Below are positions 43,363 to 52,186 of a stretch of DNA of 58,685 nt, one piece after another. Location: positions 1 to 58,685 of the forward strand of contig JAGOSV010000010.1 in assembly GCA_018062105.1 (NCBI GenBank). The letters run 5' to 3'. Position 1 is the stretch's first letter, and each line of letters begins with the position of its first letter. The notes beneath the pieces are model-generated. The model was not told the DNA's origin. It was given only the letters and a program-made list of their open reading frames with translations, and ran no database searches. The DNA comes from Sterolibacterium sp. Lineage in GTDB: Bacteria; Pseudomonadota; Gammaproteobacteria; Burkholderiales; Rhodocyclaceae. Position numbers and translations under genes: made by a program.

Positions 43363-45063
43363 ATGCCGATCCTTCAAGGACTGCTTCAGTTAGCCCGCCC
43401 GGCTATCACACGCCTCAACCGCGAGTTAGAGCGTTTGGCCATCGCACCAGGTCAACCCCGACTGGCGGTCCTCATCGATGCCGAAAACATCCCGGCCGCT
43501 AGCGCCGATCAGCTGCTGGCTCAAATCCGGCGCTGGGGGCATCCCGTGGTCATGCGGGTTTATGCCGATTGGACCAATGGTACCGTCCACCCCTGGAAAC
43601 AGGTTTGCCGCCTGCACCCCATGCAAGCCATTCACCAGCACAACTACGTCAAAGGCAAAAGCACAACCGACATGGCGTTGATCATTGACGCTATGGACCT
43701 CCTACATGGCGAGATTCCACTCGACGGCTTCTGCCTGATCAGCAGCGACAGCGATTTCGCACCGCTCGCCATCCGCCTGCGACAACACGGTAAACTGGTC
43801 TTTGGTATCGGGCAGCACAAAGCCATCAGCGGCTTGCAGAATGCCTGCCATCACTTCGTCATGCTGGATCAACCGGTTGCAAAGGCCAGCAAGCCCTCCC
43901 CTCCCTCATCACCAGCTGGTCAGCCTGGCAAGATTGTCACGGCCCCGATCACCCAGAAGCGCATCATCCACACTCCCTTGAGTCAGGATCCCGCGCTACA
44001 AACCCTGCTGCAGGATGCCTTCGACAAACAACCAAAACAACAATGGGAATGGCTGGATATAAACAAGCTGGATAGCGCCCTGAAGGAGCATTTGCATTAC
44101 CAATCCATCAGGAAGCAATTCCCCAGCTTGTCCAAGATGCTTATGGCACTGAACTATCTGGAGCTCGGCCATCGCCGTGAGCAACCGGGAGTCTATTTGG
44201 TTCGCTGCCTGCCTAACGTAGCCGATACTCCAGCAGTACACTCCGTCGAAAGTGCGTCTGCCGATCAGAAGCAGGCATTATTCGACCGGATCAGCATCTT
44301 GGCGCGGATCCATGCAGACGAACAAAACCGGGTTGCCACAACAGTGCTCCGGGATGCGCTCTTGGTACTGGCCCCCTCCTTTCGTCCACAGACATATGGT
44401 CATATCTCTTGGGAAGGCCTACTGGCGGAACACCCGGAGCTGAGGCTGTGCGACGGCCCAACGACGCGAGTCAAAACCATGCTGGTCATCAAACAGGTAA
44501 ATCCAGAAGCCGCCGCTATCAATCCGGACTCCTTGGTCCATCGAGCCATTGATCTGCTCCAGCGGTCCGATCACTGGTGCTCGGCCCTGGATGTGTTGCG
44601 CTACCTCCAGCATCCGTTGACCGGATACCACTGGCCGGAAAACGCAACCATTGCCTGGAAGCTTCTGGGCGATCTGCCCTACCTGACCATCGCCAGCGAT
44701 ACCAACCGCCGGGAACTGCTCGTCGGCCTCACTGATGACCCAAAGCGTGGCCAACCACGCCCGCTTCAACCGAAAAGCCCGCCGAACCTGAGCTTGCCGG
44801 GACTTTCCGAACTCATCACGATGATTGTGGCGTTCCAGAGCGATAGCGACGGCTGGATCTCCTTGGAAAAGGTGTTGTCAGAAACCCAGCGTCACTGCCA
44901 ACTTTTCGCCCCGCGTCATTATGGGCAATACAGTATTTGCGAAGTCATCGAAGCAGATGGGCAATTTGAAACTCAGGACCGTGACGGCAAGACTTGGGTG
45001 CGCCTGCGCGTTGACAAGCCCATTGTCAGGGAAGATTCTGTTTTGTCTGCACAAGCCGCATGA
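43363..45063 (+). CDS. NYN-domain nuclease with OST-HTH/LOTUS domain
   Basis: 566 residues. The NYN (LabA/MARF1-like) domain has the acidic set in VLIDAENIP, STTDMALIIDAMDLLHG and LISSDSDFAPL, then FGIGQHKA. A LOTUS-like module follows (SIRKQFPSLSKMLMALNYLE), with perhaps a second at about 330-400 (RPQTYGHISWEGLLAEHPEL). NYN domains cut RNA and LOTUS domains bind RNA. AGGAG lies before ATG 43363, so the longer open frame from 43222 is not used. It stands alone between AbiE and the partition genes, so a defence or plasmid RNA-control role is possible. Confidence 0.87.
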   Translation: MPILQGLLQLARPAITRLNRELERLAIAPGQPRLAVLIDAENIPAASADQLLAQIRRWGHPVVMRVYADWTNGTVHPWKQVCRLHPMQAIHQHNYVKGKSTTDMALIIDAMDLLHGEIPLDGFCLISSDSDFAPLAIRLRQHGKLVFGIGQHKAISGLQNACHHFVMLDQPVAKASKPSPPSSPAGQPGKIVTAPITQKRIIHTPLSQDPALQTLLQDAFDKQPKQQWEWLDINKLDSALKEHLHYQSIRKQFPSLSKMLMALNYLELGHRREQPGVYLVRCLPNVADTPAVHSVESASADQKQALFDRISILARIHADEQNRVATTVLRDALLVLAPSFRPQTYGHISWEGLLAEHPELRLCDGPTTRVKTMLVIKQVNPEAAAINPDSLVHRAIDLLQRSDHWCSALDVLRYLQHPLTGYHWPENATIAWKLLGDLPYLTIASDTNRRELLVGLTDDPKRGQPRPLQPKSPPNLSLPGLSELITMIVAFQSDSDGWISLEKVLSETQRHCQLFAPRHYGQYSICEVIEADGQFETQDRDGKTWVRLRVDKPIVREDSVLSAQAA

Positions 45064-45835
45064 CTACCATTTCAATATTAAATAAATATTGAAATATACT
45101 CGCTACAACATCCTTTCCACAGTACTCGCTCCTTCGCAGGGTGGCAGCCAGCACGCCCTGCCCCTTCCGCAAAAAATGCAAGCCTGGCTCTGGCCGAGAC
45201 GCGGATGGAGCCGCAGAAAGCAGCCAAAGACCTTGCCCACCTGAATGCAGCTACGAAACAGCCTGCAAAGAAACAACGGCTGCAATATCTTCCCGACTAA
45301 TGTACTTTAACCATTTTTATGATATTAAATAAATATCATTATGAAATCGTTTAAGTATGACAATCAGGAGCTGATCACCTCAAGGAGGTCTCATTAATCT
45401 GGATGCCATTGAAGCCAAAGTGAACCACGACACGACACCGGTCAACCTGAAAATTAACTGGTGTACCGGAAGAAATCCCACACAGAGCGGATGCAGACGA
45501 CTAAAAACTGCCCCTCAAGTGTCAATTCCGGATCAGTCACCAACCGGATGAAATTTTGACTGACTCAGGATTTGGCTAGCGATGTGAAAGCCATCAGAAA
45601 GTTAGAATCATAGTTTTTAATGATTGATAGACCATTAAAATGATATGAAAAAAATACTGTCATTTGAGGCTTGAGTCGCGAAAGTGAGCCCCTCAAGTGT
45701 CAATATATCCCACGCCTAAAAGTGACGGCTCGTCATCAGTCAGCGCCTGATTTCACGAACATCAACATGGGGAAATAACGCTACCGGCTGAACAGGACGG
45801 ACGAGGCACCTGATTTATTCCAGCACCCAAGGCGG
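45064..45835. other. Gene-free region with two iterons and two AT-rich dyads
   Basis: No convincing gene. It holds the dyad TTTCAATATT-AAATA-AATATTGAAA (45070-45094) seven bases behind the NYN stop, and ATGATATT-AAATA-AATATCAT (45319-45339) with the same five-base centre. It also holds two single copies of the TrfA iteron, GCCCCTCAAGTGTCAA, at 45510-45525 and 45688-45703. AAGGAGG at 45384 is not followed by a usable ATG frame. The region probably serves plasmid control (copy number, partition) rather than coding. Confidence 0.6.
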
Positions 45836-46090
45836 TCACAACGATTTTTCTTCCTGTTCAACAGCACGGACGATGGCCAGATTGATCATGCCGGCACGCG
45901 ACAAGGCAAGCCGGTCAGCGACTGCATCCAGACGGGCCAGCAGAGCAGGGGGAATGGTCAGGCTGATCTGCTCACGCTTGCCTTTCTTCACACCCTTGCG
46001 GGCTTTTTCACCATCCGGTGCGCTGTTGATGAAGTCATCGACAACTGCAGGCGGCATCGCTGGCTTGGCAGCCGGTTTTGTAATAGCCAT
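45836..46090 (-). CDS. Ribbon-helix-helix partner of ParA
   Basis: 84 residues. The flexible, Pro/Ala-rich N-terminus is followed by a basic stretch (KGVKKGKREQ) and an RHH domain (ISLTIPPALLARLDAVADRL). This is the design of ParG-like centromere-binding proteins of type Ib partition systems. It lies 38 bases behind parA in the same direction. It would bind the centromere and repress the operon. Confidence 0.82.
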   Translation of the reverse strand: MAITKPAAKPAMPPAVVDDFINSAPDGEKARKGVKKGKREQISLTIPPALLARLDAVADRLALSRAGMINLAIVRAVEQEEKSL

Positions 46091-46128
46091 ATCATGCTCT
46101 TTTCATATCAAAACGCAGTTTTTCAATA

Positions 46129-46764
46129 TTAAAACAATTTTAAAAGAAGTGCATTTAACTCATCACAGGCTTTGGCATCCTTGGGGGAAGCCTCCAAAAC
46201 CGACAAACCTTGCCCGGCGGCGTTGGCAATCGCCTTGCGGCGTCGGATCGGTGTATCGAGATACACCAACTGCGGGAAGTCCGAGACCGCAGCAGCGGCA
46301 TCCGCATTGTCTGAACCGCCGGGGTCCGCCGAATTGAGCACGGCATAGGCCTTCAGGCCATCACGGACAGCCCTCGCTTCATCAATCAGGGCGCAGATAT
46401 CCGCCAGGGCCCAGACATCCAGAGAACGGGGCGCAAAAGGCACCAACAGTACATCCGAGAGCACCAGCGCAGCGCGGAGGGCAGTGGAATCGCGACCGCC
46501 AGCATCAATAATGATGTCCTCGAACTTTCGGCCTTGATGTTGAAGCTGGGTTCGCAGGGTGCTGCCGTCAGCATACTGTGCACACGCAATTGCAGGTTGC
46601 CTGTTTGCTTCAGCCCGCAGGGCAATGGCTGTCTGTGCTGTTCCTTGCCGATCGCCATCAATCAGCCACACATCACGACCTGCTAAAGCACGGCCGATCG
46701 CTATATTTAGCGCCAGAGTGGTCTTGCCAACTCCACCTTTTGTGTTTCCCACTGTAACTATCAT
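46129..46764 (-). CDS. parA: ParA-family partition ATPase
   Basis: 211 residues, the short type without an N-terminal DNA-binding domain. The deviant Walker A is NTKGGVGKTTLALN, Walker A' is [13 protein letters not shown], and Walker B is IIIDAGGRDSTALRAAL, where Gly replaces the usual Pro-like spacing only slightly. The protein segregates the plasmid together with the RHH protein that follows. The promoter region holds a perfect AT-rich palindrome. Confidence 0.92.
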   Translation of the reverse strand: MIVTVGNTKGGVGKTTLALNIAIGRALAGRDVWLIDGDRQGTAQTAIALRAEANRQPAIACAQYADGSTLRTQLQHQGRKFEDIIIDAGGRDSTALRAALVLSDVLLVPFAPRSLDVWALADICALIDEARAVRDGLKAYAVLNSADPGGSDNADAAAAVSDFPQLVYLDTPIRRRKAIANAAGQGLSVLEASPKDAKACDELNALLLKLF

Positions 46765-46784
46765 AACAACCTCATAAAGACATT

Positions 46785-46800
46785 GTTTTAATATTAAAAC
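46785..46800 (-). promoter_or_regulatory. Palindrome before parA
   Basis: GTTTTAATATTAAAAC is a perfect 16-bp palindrome ending 21 bases before the parA start. A near copy, GTTTTAATATTGAAA on the minus strand, covers the parA stop (46121-46135), before the RHH gene. These are the likely operator and perhaps the centromere of the partition system. Confidence 0.6.
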
Positions 46801-47251
46801 AGGTTGTCTAAAGAATGAAAAAGCATGTTTGGAGCATAGAGAGACTTTGGGAAAAAGTCACGACTCAATTCTAAAAACCATGCTTTTGCACCGCGTGCGG
46901 TGTGGCGCTTGAAGGAGCGAAGGCAGCGATAGCGGTGCCCTGGAAGGGCAGCCACAGCGACTGGAGAGCGCCAAACAAATTTGGATTGAACATGTTTGTG
47001 ATTCGTAGAGATTAATTAGGTAGATAAGTCGGCCCAGAGGGCCGGTCCTTTGTGGGGTGAGCATAGCGAGGGGCGAAGCCCCTGGGGGTGCCGGGTGGGG
47101 AGCGCGCAGCGCGGGCGGAGCGAAGCCCCAAGAGGCGGTGCGCGCCTTCGCGCGCGTGGTTATAAATTTGGTTAAATTTAGGTTATATGGTTAGGGGTGC
47201 AAAAAAACGCACGTAACCTATTATTATTTAAGATTATTTTCATGAGCGGCC
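46801..47251. other. GC-rich then AT-rich spacer beside oriV
   Basis: No gene is seen. About 46890-47160 is GC-rich with many short hairpins (GGGGC-GAA-GCCCC at about 47071, GCGCG-CCTT-CGCGC at about 47140). About 47160-47250 is AT-rich and could be the unwinding element of the origin. The order of AT-rich and GC-rich blocks beside iterons fits an RK2-like oriV. An oriT could hide here, but no relaxase gene or nick consensus was recognised. Confidence 0.5.
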
Positions 47252-47446
47252 GCCCCTCAAGTGTCAATACTTTCGCCCCTCAAGTGTCAATAGTCAGCCC
47301 CTCAAGTGTCAATAGTTTCGCCCCTCAAGTGTCAATAGGGGATTTAAACACGCCCCTCAAGTGTCAATAGTTTTGCCCCTCAAGTGTCAATGTTTTAGGA
47401 TTTTTGGCCCCTCAAGTGTCAATATCGGATTCCGGCCTGTGGATAA
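47252..47446. other. oriV: seven TrfA iterons and a DnaA box
   Basis: GCCCCTCAAGTGTCAA (reverse complement of the RK2 iteron TGACACTTGAGGGGC) occurs at 47252, 47275, 47297, 47320, 47352, 47375 and 47407. Steps are 22-23 bp, with two steps of 32 bp, about one extra helical turn. A perfect DnaA box (TGTGGATAA, 47438-47446) follows, and a degenerate eighth iteron lies at 47500-47515. TrfA is coded at 34050-34901. Orientation of replication cannot be told. Confidence 0.95.
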
Positions 47447-47734
47447 CTTTTTGTCATGCTGGCGCCGGAGGCGCTTTTTTGTATCTAATCGTGAAACATG
47501 CTTCTCAAGTGTCAACAGCCACGCTCACTTCACACATCATTGTGCTGCCCCATCTCGACACTGGCGGCTAAATGCCGCCTCATCTCGCCCTCTAACCGCA
47601 CGGATACGCCCGATTTCTGGCGTTTTGTGGGAAAGGGTATGGAAACACGTTTGGAGAACGCCATTAACGGGCCTCCTGGGCCTTGCAGGGGGCATGAATC
47701 AGGTGTCGTCTCAGAAAACGGAAAATAAAGCACG

Positions 47735-50701
47735 TTAAGCCGGTTTCATCGACCGTAACGGCCTGAACCGGCCCACCCCGATCTTGGCGCGGCTGCGCCA
47801 CAGGTAGTCCCCCGTCAGATTGATGTGCTCCCAACCCAGCGGCGACAAGTACGGTAGCAGCGACTCATCAACCGGCTGGCCGTGCTCGCGCAAGGCCTTT
47901 ACCGCCCGCTCCAGGTACACCGTATTCCACAGCACGACGGCCGCCGTCACCAGAGTGAGGCCGCTGGCCCGGTAGCGCTGCTGCTCAAAGCTGCGGTCGC
48001 GGATTTCGCCCAGCCGGTTGAAGAACACGGCACGCGCCAGGGCATTGCGAGCCTCACCCTTGTTCAGCCCGGCATGGACACGGCGGCGTAATTCCACGCT
48101 CTGCAGCCAGTCCAGCATGAACAGCGTGCGCTCGATGCGCCCCAACTCCCGCAGCGCCACGGCCAGGCCGTTCTGGCGGGGATAGCTGCCGAGCTTGCGC
48201 AGCATCAGCGAGGCGGTCACTGTCCCTTGCTTGATCGAGGTGGCCAGCCGCAGAATCTCATCCCAATGCGCCCGGATATGCTTTATGTTGAGCGTGCCGC
48301 CGATCATCGGTTTTAGCCCCTCATAGACGGCATCCCCCTTCGGAAGGTAGAGCTTGGTATCGCCGAGGTCGCGGATGCGCGGCGCAAAACGGAAGCCCAG
48401 CAGGTGCATCAGGGCGAAGACATGATCGGTGAAGCCCGCCGTGTCGGTGTAGTGTTCTTCTATGCGAAGGTCGGATTCGTGGTACAGCAGGCCGTCGAGG
48501 ACATAGGTCGAGTCGCGCAAGCCGACATTGACCACCTTGGCGTGGAACGGCGCGTATTGGTCGGAGATGTGGGTGTAAAACGTCCTGCCCGGGCTGCTGC
48601 CGTATTTCGGGTTGATATGGCCTGTGCTTTCGGCCTTGCTGCCGGTGCGGAAGTTCTGGCCGTCCGATGAGGACGTGGTTCCGTCGCCCCAGTGCGCGGC
48701 GAAGGGATGGCGAAGCTGGGCATTGACCAGGTCGGCCAGCGCCGCCCCGTAGGTTTCATCGCGGATATGCCAGGCTTGCAACCAGGCCAGCTTGGCATAG
48801 GTCGTGCCGGGACAGGACTCAGCCATCTTGGTCAGGCCCAGATTGATGGCGTCGGCCAGAATGGCTGTCAGCAGCAGGTTCCGGTCCTGGGACGGTTCAC
48901 CTGACTTCAGGTGCGTGAAGTGCCGGGTGAAGCCGGTCCACTCGTCGACTTCCAGCAGCAATTCCGTGATCTTGACGTGCGGCAGCAGCATCGCGATCCG
49001 ATCAATCAACGCCTGGGCGGTGTCCGGCACGGCCGCATCGAGCGGCGTGATCTTCAACCCCGACTCGGTAATGATGGCGTCCGGCAGGTCGTTGGCCAAG
49101 GCCAGGCGGTTGACGGTGGCGAGCTGATCCTCCAACAGCGTCAGCCGGTCGTGCAGGTATTAGTCGCAACCGGTGGGTACGGCCAATGGCAATTCACCGG
49201 TCTGCTTGAGGCGGCCGAACGTGTCGGGCGGCGTCAGGTAGTCCTCGAAGTCCTTGAACTGGCGGGAGCCCTGCACCCAGATGTCGCCGGAACGCAGCGC
49301 ATTCTTTAGCTCTGACAACGCGCATAGTTCGTAATAACGCCGATCCATGCCGGTGTCGGTCATCACCAGTTTCTGCCAGCGCGGCTTGATGAAGTCCGTC
49401 GGCGCATCCGCCGGCACCTTGCGGGCGTTGTCGGCGTTCAGGCCGCGTAACACCACGATGGCGTCGAGCAACGGCTTGGCGGCGGGCGCGGCCCGCAGCG
49501 TGAGCACGTCAAGGAGTTCCGGCGCGTAGCGGCGTAACGTGGCATAACTCTCGCCGATACGGGGTAGGAAATCGAAGTCCTCGGGCTGCGCCAGCTTCTG
49601 CGCGTCGCTGACACTCTCGGCAAAGGCGGCCCAGGATATGACCGCCTCAATCGCGGTGAATGGGTCATCGCCACTCTGCCGGGCGTCGATCAGGGCCTGG
49701 CCGATGCGTCCGAACAGACGCACCTTGGCGTTGATCGCCTTGCCAGAAGCCTGGAACTGCTGCTGGTGCTTCCTCTTGGCGTCATTGAACAGCTTGCCGA
49801 GGATACGGTCATGCAGGTCGATAATTTCATCGGTGACGGTGGCCATGCCCTCGACGGCGAGCGCCACCAAGGTCGCGTAGCGGCGCTGCGGCTCGAACTT
49901 GGCCAGGTCAGCGGGTGTCATTTGGCCACCCTCGCGGGCGATCTTGAGCAGGCGGTTCTGGTGGATCAACCGCTCCAGGCCGGAAGGCAGGTTCAGCGCC
50001 AGCCAGGCGTTGAGGCGTTCGATATGCTCCAGCATGTGCCTTGAGTTCGGCTTGGCGGGTGACTGGCGCAGCCAGGCCAGCCAAGTGGTATGACTGCTAT
50101 CGCGCCGCTTGAGCAGGTCATCAAGGCGATGGCGGTGGGCATCCGATAGCGGGTCGGCCAATGTGGCGTAGATACGCCGGTTGGCGCGGGTGATCGCCTC
50201 GGCGCTCGCCCGCTCGATGGCGTTGATTGCCGGCAGGATGATCGACTGTCGCCGCAGGTGCTCCATCAGGGCGGTGGCCAGCACTATGCCCTTGTCGGTT
50301 TGCAGCGCCATGTCGGTCAGCCACTGGACGGCTTGCCGGTAGTGGTTCATGGTGAAAGGCTGGAAGCCAAACACTGTCTGCAACTCGACCAGATGCTCGC
50401 GGCGGGTTTGCTCCCGGTGTCCGTATTCGTCCCAACTCCCGACGTTAACTTTGAGTTGATCGGCGGCCAAAACCAACAGAGGCATAAACGGGGTTTCTTC
50501 GGGCCCCAGGATGATGCCGGGAAAGCGCAGGTAACAGAGCTGCACGGCGAATCCCAGGCGGTTGGCCGGGCCACGCCGCTGCCGGATGAGTGTGAGGTCA
50601 CTCTCGCTGAACGTGTAGTACCGGATCAAGTCATCCTTGGCGTCCGGCAGGGCGAACAGGCTGTCCCGCTCGGCGGCGGACAGAATCGAACGGCGGGGCA
50701 T
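47735..50701 (-). pseudogene. tnpA: TnpA, Tn3-family transposase with one nonsense codon
   Basis: 989 codons in one frame, interrupted only by TAA at 49162-49160, where the sister protein has an amino acid ([10 protein letters not shown] there, GCD-stop-YLHDRL here). All else looks intact, including [20 protein letters not shown] and [18 protein letters not shown]. One base change (for example from GAA or AAA) would explain it. Unless suppressed, it makes a 513-residue N-terminal protein that could still bind the ends and interfere with transposition. Confidence 0.92.
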
Positions 50702-50864
50702 GCAGCCTCCCTCTGGGGATTCTCGAAAACGTTGGTTATTGAGAGTCTGCTCAAGGCCACCGATGAGCCACGACGCTGCAAGGCTTTGCGATTCTCACAA
50801 ACCACTCTCGGAACCATGTTATCATCTTGGCCATGATTAACGGGTTATGAGAAGAGAGGAGTCC
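50702..50864. other. res and divergent promoter region of the second transposon
   Basis: It lies between tnpA (minus) and tnpR (plus), the normal place of res in Tn3-like divergent transposons. Short related motifs are present (GAGAGTCTGC, GCGATTCTCAC, CACTCTCGG and GTTATCAT near 50818). Subsites were not delimited with certainty. GAGGAG at 50858 is the tnpR ribosome site. Confidence 0.6.
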
Positions 50865-51422
50865 ATGCTGATTGGCTACGCCCGTGTCTCGACACAAGAT
50901 CAGAATCTGGAACTGCAACGCGAGGCGCTGCTCCGGGCCGGGTGCGAGAAAATCTTCGAGGATAAGATCAGCGGCGCACAAGTTGACCGCCCCGGTTTGG
51001 CCAGGGCGATCGAAATGCTGCGCGCGGGCGATACCTTCGTGGTCTGGAAGCTGGATCGGCTGGGTCGCAGCGTGAAGCAACTGATCGGCTGGGTGAGCGA
51101 CCTGCAGGCGCAGGGGGTGCAGTTCCGCAGCCTGACCGATGCCATAGATACCGGCACCCCGTCCGGTCGGTTCTTTTTCAACATCATGGCCAGCTTGGCG
51201 GAGATGGAGCGGGAACTGACCGTCGAGCGCACACGCGCCGGGCTGGAGACCGCCCGTCGTCTCGGGCGTAAGGGTGGGCGGCGACCCAAGATGACCGACA
51301 GCAAACTGGCCTCGGCACGGACACTGCTGGCCACAGGGGCACCGCCCAAGGACGTGGCCAAGGATCTGGGCGTTTCCATCGCCACGCTATATCGCTGGCT
51401 GCCAGCGGCTGATCGGGCTTAG
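50865..51422 (+). CDS. tnpR: TnpR serine resolvase
   Basis: 185 residues from ATG 50865: YARVSTQDQNLELQREAL with the catalytic Ser, VWKLDRLGRSVKQL, the E-helix ERELTVERTRAGLETARR and a C-terminal helix-turn-helix (PPKDVAKDLGVSIATLYRWL). GAGGAG is well placed. It is intact, while tnpA of the same element is not. It is divergent from tnpA, whereas in the first transposon the two are parallel. Confidence 0.93.
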   Translation: MLIGYARVSTQDQNLELQREALLRAGCEKIFEDKISGAQVDRPGLARAIEMLRAGDTFVVWKLDRLGRSVKQLIGWVSDLQAQGVQFRSLTDAIDTGTPSGRFFFNIMASLAEMERELTVERTRAGLETARRLGRKGGRRPKMTDSKLASARTLLATGAPPKDVAKDLGVSIATLYRWLPAADRA

Positions 51423-51472
51423 CGTGCTTTAATTTCCGTTTTCTGAGGCGACCCCTTGCTGTGCTTTCTATT

Positions 51473-51492
51473 TATTAAACGTTCGTTTAATA
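51473..51492 (+). promoter_or_regulatory. Operator of the RND efflux operon
   Basis: TATTAAACG-TT-CGTTTAATA is a perfect 20-bp inverted repeat, 77 bases before the TetR start and 17 bases outside the transposon end. The AAACGTTCGTTT core is typical of AcrR-type TetR operators. It is the likely autoregulatory site. The transposon ending so close may have replaced part of the original promoter. Confidence 0.7.
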
Positions 51493-51568
51493 TCTGGTTT
51501 TTATGCTCGGCAAGTTCCAGGAGTGACTATGTTCACTGACCGCAAGCTGATCAAGTCGGGAGGTGGTG

Positions 51569-52186
51569 ATGACCGTGCGCCGACCACCTGATGCCACCGC
51601 TGAGCGTATGCTTGTACTGGCCATTCCCTTGTTTGCCCGCTCAGGTTTCGACGGCGTCTCCATGAGGGAAGTGGCGGCTGCCGCTGGCGTGACGCCAGCG
51701 GCGCTTTATTACCACTTCAGCGACAAAGAGGATCTCTATCTGGCGCTGGTCGGCCATGCCTTCAACAGTGGCGTGCGCGACGTACTGGGTGACATCAGCC
51801 AGTCCGTGGATCCCTGGGCCAGGCTGGAGGTATTCGTCACCCGGTTTATCCATTTACTGGCCCGTGAGCGAGACTTGCAGCGCCTGATGCAATGGGTCTT
51901 GCTGGACACAGATCACGCCAGGTCGCATAGACTGGCGGTCGGGGTGTTCAAGCCCTTCTACCAAGCAGTCTCCGGTCTGCTGCACGATATCTGTCAGCTT
52001 GATGATGCCAATCCCTTGCTGGGGTCTGTCTTCGGGCTCCTGGTCTTTCCGTTTGAAAGTGCGCAGGTAACGCGCTTCATGCCCGGCTTTCACTCACCGC
52101 ACGCTCATCCCCAATTGGTCGCCGATCACGTCATGAGCCTGCTCAGGTACGGTCTGCTCGCGCCCGCCCGGACTACGACGCCATGA
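51569..52186 (+). CDS. TetR-family regulator of the efflux operon
   Basis: About 205 residues. The helix-turn-helix reads MLVLAIPLFARSGFDGVSM then EVAAAAGVTPAALYYHFSDK, with a TetR ligand domain behind it. GGAGG lies six bases before ATG 51569. The stop shares ATGA with the adaptor gene, so the regulator and the pump form one operon, probably repressed by it and released by the exported compound. Confidence 0.9.
   Translation: MTVRRPPDATAERMLVLAIPLFARSGFDGVSMREVAAAAGVTPAALYYHFSDKEDLYLALVGHAFNSGVRDVLGDISQSVDPWARLEVFVTRFIHLLARERDLQRLMQWVLLDTDHARSHRLAVGVFKPFYQAVSGLLHDICQLDDANPLLGSVFGLLVFPFESAQVTRFMPGFHSPHAHPQLVADHVMSLLRYGLLAPARTTTP

Larger units (their letters stand above)
47702..51455 (-). mobile_element. 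Second Tn3-family transposon, no passengers
   Basis: The 38-bp terminal repeats are 47702-47739 (GGTGTCGTCTCAGAAAACGG and on to CACGTTAAG) and 51418-51455 on the other strand (GGGGTCGCCTCAGAAAACGG and on to CACGCTAAG). They are close to those of the first transposon. Flanks are AATCA and TTGCT, so there is no 5-bp duplication. It holds only tnpA and a divergent tnpR with res between, and inserted just beside the iterons. Confidence 0.92.

Noticed and set aside
45384-45553. Possible small gene with ATT start behind AAGGAGG, running through an iteron
   Set aside because: ATT starts are very rare, the product has no recognisable feature, and it would overlap a TrfA iteron.
46880-47160. Possible oriT in the GC-rich hairpin region
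   Set aside because: No relaxase gene is in the window and no known nick-site consensus was found.
47252-47422. Regular direct repeats that could be taken for a CRISPR array
   Set aside because: The spaces are only 6-16 bases and the 16-base unit is the RK2 TrfA iteron; no cas genes are present.
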